A program made the position numbers and the translations under genes. From positions 57,790,519 to 57,854,518 of the forward strand of contig CM055097.1 in NCBI GenBank assembly GCA_029204225.1: 64,000 nucleotides of DNA. Direction: 5' to 3'. How positions within the stretch are numbered: the first letter of the stretch is position 1; every line of letters begins with the position of its first letter. The stretch comes from Diphasiastrum complanatum. Its lineage: Eukaryota; Streptophyta; Lycopodiopsida; Lycopodiales; Lycopodiaceae. The notes below the pieces were generated by a model. The model did not search any database. It saw only the letters and a list, made by a program, of their open reading frames with translations, and was not told the origin of the DNA. This document shows, piece by piece, positions 45,335 through 57,022 of this stretch.

Positions 45335-45560
45335 CAGGCCTTAGTGTAAATGTTTGTATCCTTGAAGAGTGTTGGCCACCAAAAACTGGCCAAGAGGATT
45401 TTCTTAGTAGTTGTTTCAGAAGAGAAATGGCCTGCACCAATACCTTCATGAGTGAGGGAAATTACAGAGGGCATTTCACCTTCAGTAAGAAATCGTCAGA
45501 TGATTCCATCTAACCCTTGCTTGTAGAATTGTCCTACAATTAACATATAAGGTTTAGTTT
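45335..45560 (-). pseudogene. gypsy integrase zinc-binding fragment
   Basis: The minus strand reads GIIRRFLTEGEMPSVISLTH, then EGIGAGHFSS and ILLASFWWPTLFKD, the HHCC region of a Ty3/gypsy integrase. It is unrelated in frame and strand to its neighbours, and neither RT nor the integrase core is adjacent. Confidence 0.75.
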
Positions 45561-46802
45561 TGACCCTATCTGAAATCTCAACTGACACACTTTTTTCAAA
45601 CCCCTGTTTCTTCAATTTTTCACCATGTCATCCAACCCCAGTTCCAGTTCTGACGACCCCGATGCTAATAAACTCGACATCCAGTTATGCAAGTTGGATC
45701 TTATAGAGATGCAGACCTGGTATTCTTCAAGGCAATTGAGTTCCAAATCCCCGTACTTACAGGGTATCAAAGCTAGTACCTGATACATATGGCACATGCC
45801 AATTATAATGCTACCACAAGGTCATGCCAACTCACAGTTCCCCCTATCAGGAACTATGTTTATAACATATCTTTTGCAGTGGCCGATTTGCAACCCTTTG
45901 GGTTCCCTCGAGGACCAAATCTGTCACAAGGATTCTCCAGAAGATTGAGCAGACAACCTACTTCAAATACATAGATCCTTCAGTGGACAAATGGAAGAAT
46001 AAGGACGGGTACCACGTGGAGGCCATCAATGATCAGCAGCTGCAAGCGGCATGTGCATATTTGACCAGATGCACACAAAGACCAAAAACAAAGGTGTTGA
46101 GGGTACCCATGTTCATGTTCCACATGATGGCTGATTCACGACTGCATGCTCAAAATCTTTATGATTGGGCACAGTTTGCCTCGAACTGCCTTCACGAGTG
46201 TCTTAAGAACAATCAACCAATAACCACCCTGGGGTATCTCATGACTGATATCACACTCCAGCAAGTACAGAATGGGCCCAGACTCCAACAACACTTGTAG
46301 CTTGAGGACAAAGCATGGGACATTCCCATAGGGTCAAAACAGTCCAAGTGTTCATGCTCACGGGCTATTTCACCATCGGGACTCCCACCCAAAAGGGTGA
46401 ACACTAGTATTCTTCCACTGGTCCACAATCGACAAAGCCCACAACCAGACCCACAAGCAGCAGCATCCTCCCAAGCTTAACAGGCCGATACCTCCAAGGC
46501 CCAGTTGCCAGACACATAGAAACAACAAATACGTAGAAAGCTTCAGGCTAGGAAGAAATCACCCGATAGAACAACATCAGATGGTTTAGCTTCAGATGAT
46601 GAAAGCTCAACTTCAGCCTCTCAACAACACTCATCACCCTCACACACCATCGACGGGGGTGATGGAGTAGCTACGTCTACAGCAGCACCAGACACGACCA
46701 CATCACAAGTAGTTGGTCAACCAGGCAAGGTCACCACCCCACCCATATTGATTACCACGCCAATGCTGCCAACTTTACCAAACACACCATTTTCTTTTTT
46801 TT

Positions 46803-46827
46803 GGGGGAGGGAGGGGGAGGAGTGGGG
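46803..46827 (+). other. G-rich tract, possible G-quadruplex
   Basis: Four G runs of 5, 3, 5 and 4 bases separated by short loops follow a T-rich run. Confidence 0.6.
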
Positions 46828-47004
46828 AGTTCTAGTCCCCAAGACATGGGGGTGGGCCAGCAGCCACAAGGTCAACAGCCACAAGCCCAGCAAGTCCACA
46901 CCTTGGAAACTTCGCAATATTTTGATGTTGCGGACCTGATGGAAATAAGTGATGACAAACCAAAGAAGGTCGATCAGTCAGGAGGAAGTCTGACCCCTCC
47001 AATA

Positions 47005-47034
47005 ACCACCACCACCACCACCACAACAACCACC
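47005..47034 (+). repeat. (ACC)n microsatellite
   Basis: An imperfect ACC run encodes the poly-Thr stretch of the surrounding ORF. Confidence 0.85.
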
Positions 47035-47952
47035 ATTGCTACTAATATTATTCCTCCACTCCCTCCACCTCCATCTTCATTTCCTACACAATGCCTTTTA
47101 TTTGGATGCGGCTTCACCAGCTCACACCCCTGATCAGTACCCAATCTTCAATAACCCTGAGAAGCTCTCTAAAGTAGCCAAGCGCTCAATGATTGGCCTA
47201 TCCGAAGCAAGTTACCACATGCATTGGTTGGTAAGCTAGCACCAAGTGCTCAAGAACAAGGTCCAATATCAGGACCGAGAAATTGCGCAACAACAGAAAC
47301 TAGCCAAAGAAAAAGAAAAAGAAAAAGAGAGAGAGGAAATCAAATCCGTGATGGCCAGGCAAAAGATCACTTTGAAAGAGGTCTAGCAGCAACTGAAGCA
47401 CTAGATGGTCCAGATCGACCAAGTACGAGACAAGTCGTAGGTGCAATGACAGTTGGTGTCCCTCTAATAAAGCCCGAAAAAATACAATTCCAAGTCCCAC
47501 ATGCCTCAGCCATCCGGATGGATAAGTATGTGCGGCCAATCCAAGAACGAGAAGCTGATAACAGAAACTTTGAAAATATTGTGGCCAAGCAGGAAAAGAT
47601 TATTCTTGAGTTCTAGAAACAGCTAGAAGGTACAACAAAGGCCCTGCAGCAAGTCTTGGACAAGGTGAACCAGTTGTGGGACATGGCGTGCAAGGCCCAA
47701 GCAGGCGCTCATTCAAAGAAACCACGGGACAATGATGGAGATGACTGAGTAGGAAATAAGGACGGGCAAATCCGACCATCAGATGGTAGCTTGAATCGGG
47801 TAGCCAGAGAGCCGAAGCTGCTTCCAGACTTTTTCCCTTCCCCCTCCCACTTTTAGCCCCTCATCTTATTCCACTTTTAATTTTTTCGAAACATTCATTC
47901 CAACTTACCCTATTTCTTCATCTTCCCTTTCTCCACCACCTCCTAGCAGAAT

Positions 47953-48888
47953 AATGGGCCCATCAAAAGGTCCAGCTGACACGTAAAAAGCTCGACGGGA
48001 CGAGTTCCTTCAACAACTCTGCTCCCCCAATGCGGCGTATAATTGGTTAAACCCACCTCCTCCTAGACCTATCATTCATGCACCTCTCTCTCCAGATCAC
48101 TCCATCCCTAACCTTCCAAAAGTTAACACTGACATTGGGGGTGATGACGACTTCCTAGCAGATCCACCAGAAACAAGAAGATTCTCGCCCAGGCAAGACA
48201 CGGGTGCAGCTGAGCCATCAACGAGCAAGCAAGCCAAAGAAAAAGATATAGGCACAAAGGCCTTGGATGATTACTTGGCAAGGCCACCAAAACCACATAA
48301 TATCCTCCGAACATGAGGGGAGGCAAAGAGGAGATAGATCAAAGCCAATACTCCACCAAGGCTTAGATCATTGTGGCATTACAACCACAACCTGAATGGC
48401 AAAGCAAGATCTCAAAGGATAGCAGGTGACTACAAGAGTACCTGAGGGCATTGACGTGGAAGCGAATAGATCCATTCTACATGCCGCTCAAACATAGAAA
48501 TCCATGGCTGGCAGAAAAGCCACGAGTTGAGTTGGTGAACTGGCCAGTGATTCTGGGAATTTAAGATAGAATCTCCCCGGAGGACTTGAGGCTACAATTG
48601 ATAGACTTCGGGCACAAATACAAGACAAGTGCCGATCTATGCGTGCAAGAAAGTGTTGAATATTGTCGATCCATGGCCTTTCTAATGCAGCAATAATGTT
48701 TCTGGGATCGTGGTTTGGATCCGATCAAGATCAATCCCAATGTAGCCCTCCAGTCAGAGGAAGACCATGAGATGATGGCCCGGCTATACTACAGAGTGGC
48801 CTTCATGTCATCACGATACGTCACCATGGTGGAAGACTGGAAGGAAATGGGCATCATGAAAAGATACGAGAGTACCTGGGGCCATTAA
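47953..48888 (+). pseudogene. unrecognised decayed ORF, second in the block
   Basis: From ATG 47953 (MGPSKGPAD) a reading frame with a few stops (first at 47983) runs through YNWLNPPPPRPIIHAPLSPD and an acidic part (DIGGDDDFLADPPE). After a frame change near 48420 it continues with RALTWKRIDPFYMPLKHRNP, DLRLQLIDFGHKYKTSADLC and YRVAFMSSRYVTMVEDWKEM, stopping at 48888 (TAA). Stops often stand where CAA, CAG or TGG would be one transition away. The C-terminal part looks like a compact domain of about 150 residues. I do not recognise it. Confidence 0.5.
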
Positions 48889-49599
48889 ACTATGGAAGTA
48901 AGCTCTGCTTTCAAATGTTCTAAGCCCTGGGGTGAAAGATGAGCGAGCAAAAACACACGGCAAGATGACGAGGCGAGCAGGACTCGCAAGAGGTTCTCAA
49001 GAGGGCTGGAATGTAGCGGCCATTGAGAGATCTTCATTTTTGAGAAACAGTTTTGCGGATAATAAGCACCTGGTTTTATGGAAGCGAACGAAGATCCACG
49101 CTTTTCCAAGTGCCGAGCGGAACGACATCGCCTGGTGTGTCTGAAGACATAGAGTATCTCTCACCCATGACCGAGGAGGTCTCAGAAGGAGGAGAGCAGA
49201 AGAAGTTGAGAGTCGAGCGTGAGAGCCGAGGATTACTAGCTAGGATGACAGTCATTATCTATGTGAGCCTACATGGTGTATCCCAGAGAAGAAACGACCA
49301 TGTAGGAGCTAGTAATATTTCATAGGCATTGTAAATAATATAGACCCATTAAATAATTTAGAGTGAGCTACCTTTTGATGGTGACCATTAGTGGAAGGGC
49401 TTTTTCCACTTGTAATTCCCAAATTAGTGGAACTGCCACTTGGGCTCCACATGGGCAGCTTTCTTGCTTATTTAAGGGCCCCCTCTCTTGTGACGGAGAT
49501 TTGATTGTATTGACAATTGCTCTTGAGTGAATAAAGAAGATCTTCCATGAGTTCTTGATGATTGTAAAGCTCCTTGTTCATGGCAATCTTCTTGAGTGA
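48889..49599. other. LTR-like non-coding sequence
   Basis: The part 49320-49599 has an LTR-like layout: TATTTAAGGG at 49470-49479, then AATAAAG near 49531. No repeat partner was found in the window. The part before it shows no clear gene. Confidence 0.35.
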
Positions 49600-49695
49600 A
49601 ATTTCTATGAGCATGTTCTGATTGAGGAAGACGAAGGTTTTGATGATGACTTTGACCATCGTGAAAAGAAATCTAAGAATCCGGACCGTCCTAAT

Positions 49696-49969
49696 AGTTA
49701 GAGTTAAAGTAGAATCATTGTGTTACTATATTGTGGGTCCTATCAGTTGATAAGGATCAGTTGGCCTCGCCACGAGGCAAGTCAACGGGACACGCGTCCT
49801 GCCAACGACAACCTGGGTCATGCATGAGTTGCCTGAGTGAACAACTATATGTACAGTGTAATTTCATTTTGAGAAATACAGTTGCTATGTGAGCTTGATG
49901 TGGAGAGTGTTTTCTGTCTGTGTTACTATGTAGCATGATCTGTGTTTCTATGCAAAGCAAATTCTAAGT
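49696..49969 (+). repeat. 5' LTR of D (274 bp)
   Basis: It starts AGTTAGAGTTAAAG and ends AAATTCTAAGT before the primer site. The two ends are near-perfect inverted repeats of each other (AGTTAGA and TCTAAGT, one mismatch). Confidence 0.93.
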
Positions 49970-49982
49970 TGGTATCAGAGCC
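49970..49982 (+). other. primer binding site of D (tRNA-iMet)
   Basis: TGGTATCAGAGCC follows the 5' LTR with no gap, which fixes the LTR end at 49969. The leader continues to 51269 with no other feature recognised. Confidence 0.93.
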
Positions 49983-51269
49983 ATACAGGGAGTGTACACA
50001 GTACAACATCGTCGTTGAAGAGAGCTTTGGGAGAACTGTCTTCTGAGAGTTCGTGATTTACAACAGGTTGAAAACGAAAAGAGAAGCATTGGTGCACGAT
50101 TTCTAGTTTATGGAGGCTTACCAAGCTCAATAGAGGGATTATTAGCCTGTGCATAGCATCGGACAGGGAAAAATTTGGTGAAAAATTGACAATTTTGAAG
50201 CAAGTTGAAAATTGAAACCGGGTTTGGGGTTACGATTTTTTATACATAATTGGTGATTTCTTCGCTGTTTGTGCACCGTTTTGGATGCCGTAAAGACAAG
50301 TTGAAAGCTAATTACGTTGTCAACCAGCCATGGAGAGATTCTGAGGTTTATGTCAGAGATTTGTCTCTAGACAGTTAACCTAGCAGATTTGCGATAAAAG
50401 GTGAAAAAAGCCACTTTGTCAAGTTGAGCTAAAATCACCGTTTCTCCACGGAATTTCATGATTGAACACACTACAGACTTGGTATCAGTAGGGTGACCCT
50501 GCTCCAAGCCTCAGATCGTGCTCAAATTGATCCAAAAACAAAATTGATCAAGCAAAAACCAATTTGGGGAGGTGCGGCTGTAGATAGAGAGGAGCGTGGA
50601 GTTCATGCACGACGAACGGGACAACAGCTTAGTGTTTTGAAGTGTCCAGCGGCTTCAGAAGTGTAGTTCGATGCACCGATGCACGGAAGTCCACAAGATC
50701 ATCTCCACAACGATCAACGAACAAGATTAATTGCATCTGGACCACAGAATGGAAACCTATCATTGGATTTAACTGAAGTGGGCCCTGAAGAAGTGAAGTG
50801 CATTTTGGCCTTCAACTTCATTAAAAATCTTCATATTGAAATGGGAGCTAGTTCCCTTCACAAGTGAAGAGTAAAGTTTCTTCAAGGTGAAGAAATAGTT
50901 CAAAAACAAAGAAAATCCCTATTTTTGGGTCCTTTGCCCGTTTTGACCCAAACGAAAGGCTATAACCTCCAAACGAAGGGCACCCGGACTGTACCTGCAA
51001 GTATGGTACAACAAAACAGTGTGATTGCAGCGGAGAAAGTGTTCAGAGTGCACCAAAAGTGATTTCACCATTCCACTGGGCACGTAGTTGGGAGTAGATG
51101 ACTAAATGCATTTCTGAAGGCGACGCCAATTTGGCCTTCAAATTGGTGGAAAAGCGACGAGTGGCCTAGTAAGAGAAAAAGTGCAGGTCATTATTTTCAA
51201 CCCCTGACATCACTGTTGGCCTCGGCATACTATTTTTAGCCTACAATAGAAGTTTCAAGCAGTTTTGCG

Positions 51270-54200
51270 ATGGCAAACATGGGAGAGTCCATTTTGAGTG
51301 AAAGTAGCAAATTGGACAGGATTTCCAACTATGCAGTGTGGAAATTCAAAATGAAAAACATACTGATGGAGAAAGACGTGTGGGAAGTTGTCACAGGTGA
51401 TGAGATAAGGCCACCAAATGAAGCGGATATCAAAGTGTTCGACAAAAAGATGAGGAAAGCTTTGACCTTCATTAACTTGTCAGTGAAGGATCACATCATT
51501 ACCCACATTTGTGATGTTGTTACACCCAGACAGACATGGGATGTGCTAAAGGAGCAGTTTGAGATGTCAAATATGTCTAGAATCATGTTTTTGAAGTCAA
51601 AGCTGAATAGTGCCCACATAGAGCAAGGAGAGCACATTCAAACGTACATGACCAAAATCAAGACAATGAGAGGTGAACTGCATTCTATTGGTGAGCACAT
51701 ATGTGATGTGGAGCTGGTGCACAATGCATTGTGCGGCATTGTAGAACCCTATCCGATGTTTGTGAGTGGAATAGCATCAAGAGAAAGATTGCCGACCTTT
51801 GACGAGCTCATAGGAATCTTGATGCAAGAAGAGCAATGCGAGAAATGGTGAAAACTAGACGTCAAAATACTGACGATCAAGCACTTGCGACACGCCAAAA
51901 ACAAGGCAAGAGCAAGGGCAAGAAGAAGTCTAAACAACAATCTTCCAAGACTCAGGAGGATGAGGGATCTTCCAGTAAGATCAAGAAGAAAGCCAAGTGC
52001 TTCCATTGAGGTAAAAAGGGCCATTAGAAGAGTGAATGTCGCAAATTCCTGGCGGAACAAAGGCAAGGGAAAACCAAAGCAAGCAAGTAACCTTGTCGAT
52101 GAGGGTGAGATTGAAGACTCTAGCATCTTCATATATACATTATCATCTAATCAAGATGATCAAGTGTGGTATATTGACTCGGGAGTCACAAGACACATGA
52201 TAGGTAACAAAAATTGGTTCAATAGCTTGAAAGTGTTGGATAATGGAATGTCCGTTTCACAAGCAAATGGCGATGTGTGCAAGATCAAGGGGATATGTAC
52301 TGTTTCAATCCAACTACTTAATGGCAAAAGCAAGATGATCAGGGAGGTACTTTACGTACCAGGTTTGAAGAAAAATCTACTTTTTGTTGGAGTCATTACT
52401 GATCAAAAGTTGAAAGTAGAATTCGCCTATGATCGTTGCTTTGTGAAAGATGTGAACCAAAAGTTCAAAGTTATTGCGGATGGAGTAAGGGAGCCCAATA
52501 CAAAATTGTACAGGTTGAATGCTACAATCAAGGGGCAACATGGACTTGTATCGTCCATTCTATCGCAAACTGAGTTGTGGTATAAGAGGCTTGGTCACTT
52601 GAACTTGGGAAGCCTCAGTTTGATGAGAAGATTGGAGATGGTAATATTGCCTACCATAGAATTTTACTTGAAATCAATGTGTGAATCTTGTGTATATGGG
52701 AAGTAGCATCGAGAGAAGTTCAATAAAGGGGTTGTTGCAAGAGCAAAGAACATCCTGGATTTAATCCACACAGATTTATGTGGGCCTATGAGGACCATGT
52801 CCTTAGGTAAAGCCTTCTATTTCATGACCTTTATTGATGATATGTCACATAAGACATGGATCTACTTCTTGAAGAAGAAAATTAGATGCATTTGTCAACT
52901 TCGAGAGCTTCAAAGCATTGGTAAAAAATCAGACAGGTAGGAAGATCAAAGTTCTAAGATCAGATAGTGGAGGTGAGTATAAGTCTAATGACTTCAATGA
53001 TCTTTGTGATCAATTTGGGATTAAAAGACATTATACACAAGATCATACTCCTGCTCTCAATGGTGTAGCTGAGCGCAAGAATCGTACGATTGTGAAAAGT
53101 GCCAGATCTATGCTAGCTGAGATGAAGCTACCAAAAGATTTTTGGTCAGAAGCATGCAATATGGTAGTCTATCTTCGAAATAGAAGTCCTACCATCGCCA
53201 TACCAAAGATAACACCTGAGGAAGCATTCACGATGAAGAAACCAAAGGTGAACCACTTGTGAATCTTTGGATGTAAGGCCTTTGTACACGTTCCTAAGGA
53301 AGAGAGACGTAAACTTGATGTAAAATCTATCAAGTGCATATTCCTAGGATATGATGATCATGTGAAAGGCTATAGATGTTTTGTTCCAGTGGAAAACAAA
53401 ATCCATGTAAGTCATGATGTTATCTTTGATGACTCCAAGATGTATGAAGACAAGGATGCTGAGAAGATAGATACATCCAGTGGGAAAGATGGTATAGTGA
53501 GGATACCACCTGATGATGATCCATTCATTGACCTTCCAAGTGATGAAAAAGAGGATACATCTCAAGATACTACTACTCAACCTCAAGAGACAGGTTGAAG
53601 AGGTAGGGACAAACCTTTTGGTGCAAGAAGGATTGAAGTTGCAGGTGAAAAATGCAAGGAGAAGGATGTACCTTGGGATACATTTTCACCAAGAAGCCGA
53701 TCACTTGACAGGAAGCTCTCTAAGTGGTTTGAGAGACTATTGAAGAGCCGCGACATGGATGACTTTCTAGGATCATCTAGCCAGGGAGAGCTACAAAGAT
53801 CAACAAGAGAGAAGACACAACCTGAAAGGTATGAAGAAAATTATGCTCTCCTATCTAGCATTATTCAAAGCAAAGAACCTTCGACTTATGGTAAAGCAAA
53901 GGATGATGACATTTGGGTCAAGGCCATGGGAGAGGAGATGGAGTCAATTGCTAAGCATAGCACATGGGACTTAGTAGAACCACCAGTTGGCAAGAAACCC
54001 ATTGGTTGTAAATGGGTATACAGAACTAAGTACCATGCAGATGGAAGTATAGCAAAGCACAAGGCAAGATTGGTGATCAAAGGGTATGCCCAAAGTAAAG
54101 GCATTGACTTATGAGGAGACTTTTGTGCCAGTATGTAAGTGGAATATTCTACGTCTACTTGTTGCTTTAGCTTCACATTTTGGTTGGCCTTTGCATTAGA

Positions 54201-55398
54201 TGAATGTGAAATCTACTTTTCTAAATGGTGAGTTAGAAGAAGAGGTGTTCATGGATCAACCTGAAGGCTTTGTAACGAAGGGACAAGAAAATAAAGTATG
54301 TCACTTGAAAAAAGCGCTTTATAGTCTTAAACAGGCACCACATGCATGGTATAGCAGGATTGATGCCTACTTTCGTTCAAAGAGAACACACTCTGATCCA
54401 AATCTATATGTCTTATGCTTTGATGGTATGGTTGCTTTGATTGCTCTTTATGTTGATGACTTGATTATTACGAAAAATAATCAAGAGATGATAGATATGA
54501 TCAAGAAAGATCTCATGGAATAATTTCAGATGACAGATCTCAGCCTGATGCATTATTGCCTTGGAGTAGAGGTGTGGCAAAAAGGACACGAAGTGGGTTT
54601 AACACAGGTGAAGTATGTCAAAGAGTTGCTGCACAAGTTTAGGTTGCAAGATTGCAAACCAGTAAATACTCCTATTGGACCAGGTAAATGCTTTCTAAGC
54701 TTGATGAGTCACAGTCATTTGATGCTACACTGTATAGGCAGTTAGTAGGGAGCTTGATTTATCTTACCACGACTAGACCAGATATATGCTATGTTGTTGG
54801 CATTGTAAGTCAGTTTATGACAGCATCTACGGAAACACATTGGAAGGCAGCTAAATGCATTTTGCATTATGTGAAAGGCACTTCAGATTATGGCTCGATT
54901 TACAAGAAGCATGATGGTTTACCTGAGTTGTGTGGCTATGTGGATGCAGATTGGGGAGGTGACTATGATAATCGTAGATCCATCATAGGGTATGTATTCC
55001 AGTTTTGTGGTAGTTGCTTTTCCTGGTCTAGTAAGAAGCAAAGTACAATTGCTCTATCCACCATAGAAGTAGAGTATAGGGCAATGTGTAGTGTAGCACA
55101 TGAAGCTATATGGTTGAGACAAATCTTGGAAAAAGTTGGCATGAGGCAGAAAAATCCCACGACATTACATAGCGACAGTCAGAGTGGCATTCAGCTAGCA
55201 AAGAATCCAATGTTCCATGCGAGAACTAAACACCATGAGATTCAGTATTACTTTATACGTGAGACGCTGCTGAGTCGTGAAATTCATGTTGTTCATTGTA
55301 GCACAGAAGAACAACTAGCTGATATTTTCACTAAGCCACTTGTTGAAGAAAAGTTTGATAAGTTTAGATCAAAGCTTTCTGTATTTAAAGTTTGTTGA
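51270..55398 (+). pseudogene. D gag-pol polyprotein (broken)
   Basis: Gag starts at ATG 51270 (MANMGESILSESSKLDRISN) and reads openly to 51851. The zinc knuckle near 51995-52035 is destroyed by two in-frame stops, a TGA at its second Cys and a TAG after GH. Protease has WYIDSGVTRHM. The pre-integrase region has LWYKRLGHLN and ends in CVYGK followed by TAG. Integrase shows LIHTDLCGP and LRSDSGGEY. RT has CKWVYRTKYHADGSIAKHKA and the palm YVDDLIIT (near 54454). RNase H has YVDADWGGDYDN, VEYRAM and ADIFTKPL, stopping at 55396. At least six frame breaks occur. Many stops are one C-to-T or G-to-A change from a sense codon. Confidence 0.93.
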
Positions 55399-55440
55399 CT
55401 TTAAAGCTATGTATATGACTGTATAAAAAGTAGACTCTAC

Positions 55441-55452
55441 TTTAAGAGACAG
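55441..55452 (+). other. putative polypurine tract of D
   Basis: TTTAAGAGACAG lies directly before the 3' LTR; it is short and only moderately purine-rich. Confidence 0.5.
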
Positions 55453-55726
55453 AGTTAGAATTAAAGTAGAATCATTGTGTTACTGTACTCTGGGTCCTAT
55501 CAGTTGATAAGGATTGGTTGGCCTCGCCACTAGGCAAGTCGACAAGACATGCATCCCGCCAATGACAACCTGGGTCATGCATGGGTTGCCTGAGTGAACA
55601 ACTATATGTACAGTGTAATTCCATTTTGAGAAATACAGTTGCTATGTGAGCTTGCTATGGAGAGTGTTTTCTGTCTGTGTTATTGTGTAGCATGATCTGT
55701 GTTCCTGTGCAAAGCAAATTCTAAGT
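55453..55726 (+). repeat. 3' LTR of D (274 bp)
   Basis: Same length and ends as 49696-49969, followed by CTAAT at 55727-55731. The K ORF resumes at 55732. Confidence 0.93.
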
Positions 55727-56175
55727 CTAATCACCTAAAGTCTAACAATATTGCTCAATCTTCTGAACTTCTACATCAAATGGAAGCCTGGCAAAAAGCT
55801 GAACAATCTCATATGGATAAGCTCACTACCGATTTCCAAACTACTATGAAACAAATTGCTGAGAAATCCTTTCCAGCACAGAAAAATATTTGGTGTCCGA
55901 TCTGCTCACAACATCACACCACTAATGAATGCCCTCAACTGCGAAACCATTTTCTAGCAACCACCAGACCCTCCATCTATCGAGCTTACCGCCCTTACCC
56001 TCCACAACAGCCTGTGCCACGACCAGGGGTCTACCAACCACGACTAACAGCACCAAATCAATACCCATCATCACGTCAACAATTTGTTGTTAACCAACCT
56101 GCCCCACAAAACGTTGTCCATTATCCTGATCCGAATACCATCGATCCAGAAACCTACTATGTGGAAGACAATACT

Positions 56176-57009
56176 TGTGAAAAATACAAAAATAAGCTTG
56201 GTAGAGGCCAAAAATCATGTATATAGGATGATTACACATGTGTGGAGCCTGTTCCCATGTGTGAAACTAGTGTACTTGTCATGTACCATAATCATATAGG
56301 TTGTCTACATGATTTCATTCAAGTTCTAGTGGCTAAAAAGGCCAAAAGCTAGTTTTCTAGATATATGACACATGGCATCAATCTATTGATTTTATGAGCC
56401 AAATATTTTGGTTAGGTGTCACATCCCATGTGTAGAGGACAGTTCACATGTGTGGAATAAGCTGAAGTAGACGAATTTTGACTTCTAGAAGATTTTCAAG
56501 TAGATCTCCATATAGAAGGAAAATGGACCAAAAGTGCTCAAAATAGAAGGTTTTGTCCAAGTGTCAGTTTTGCATGATGAATCATCATATGACAAAGCAC
56601 CTTCACACATGTGGGATCAAAGGGATGATCAGTACCACGAGCACCCACTTATTGTATATATAGAGCCACATTTGGCCATAATCAGTGTGAGACACCAATC
56701 TTGGTTTTGGAAGCAATTTTGAGTGATTCTCTCCATTTGTCTACATTTGTTTTGATTGTTTTGAGGTTCTATCAATGTGTACTTGATTTTCAGGTTGGAT
56801 TCGGTACTCAGACAGTGTTTCACACGTTTGAAACCAGCAAGTACATTTACCTTCAATAAATGATTGTTCTTGTTTGGATTTTATGTCTAGAATTGATCTA
56901 GATTGATCTTAATCTTATGTAGATTGATAGATCAAGTAAATCTAACATCCAATCCCTCTTGAGGATCAGATTAGGATCCACTCTTGGTCCTTTTTGTACC
57001 TTTTGCACA
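56176..57009 (+). repeat. 5' LTR of B1 (834 bp)
   Basis: It starts TGTGAAAAATACAAAAATAAG and ends TTTTGCACA. A TATA box (TATATATAG) lies at 56655-56663. It has ACACATGTGTGG at 56234-56245 and GTACTCAGACAGTG before CACACGTTTG (about 56804-56830), a module shared with the A LTRs. Confidence 0.95.
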
Positions 57010-57022
57010 TGGTATCAGAGCC
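57010..57022 (+). other. primer binding site of B1 (tRNA-iMet)
   Basis: TGGTATCAGAGCC directly after the LTR, then AAGTACAAGAG as in B0. The long leader 57023-58663 has no ORF of note; a CACACGTGTG palindrome is at 57184-57193. Confidence 0.93.

Larger units (their letters stand above)
45625..47760 (+). pseudogene. decayed long ORF with Pro/Thr-rich and coiled-coil parts
   Basis: A possible start is ATG 45625 (MSSNPSSSSDDPDANKLDIQ). After frame breaks, one frame is open from 45983 to 46939 except for three stops (TAG 46298, TAA near 46480, TAG near 46516). It holds a folded-looking part (LYDWAQFASNCLHECLKN), then Ser/Pro/Thr-rich linker. After a frame change at the G-rich tract near 46803 it gives a Gln/Pro-rich stretch, an acidic motif (YFDVADLMEISDD), a (ACC)n-encoded poly-Thr and a charged coiled coil (KLAKEKEKEKEREEIK, about 47300). 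The layout resembles the T1 accessory region, but sequence similarity is not evident. It is probably a retroelement ORF. Confidence 0.5.
49696..55726 (+). mobile_element. Ty1/copia element D, decayed, short LTRs
   Basis: The LTRs are 274 bp each (49696-49969, 55453-55726), flanked by the duplication CTAAT (49691-49695, 55727-55731). A primer site follows the 5' LTR directly. The LTR ends are not TG...CA but AGTTAGA...TCTAAGT. By eye roughly 20 positions differ between the LTRs (about 8%), so it is clearly older than A1, A2 and B1. Gag-pol is complete in order but has many stops and frameshifts. It lies inside the K ORF without other damage to it. Confidence 0.95.

Noticed and set aside
46213-46428. 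Minus-strand ORFs inside the 45.6-47.7 kb region.
   Set aside because: Shadow of the + strand frame, which has better protein composition and continuity.
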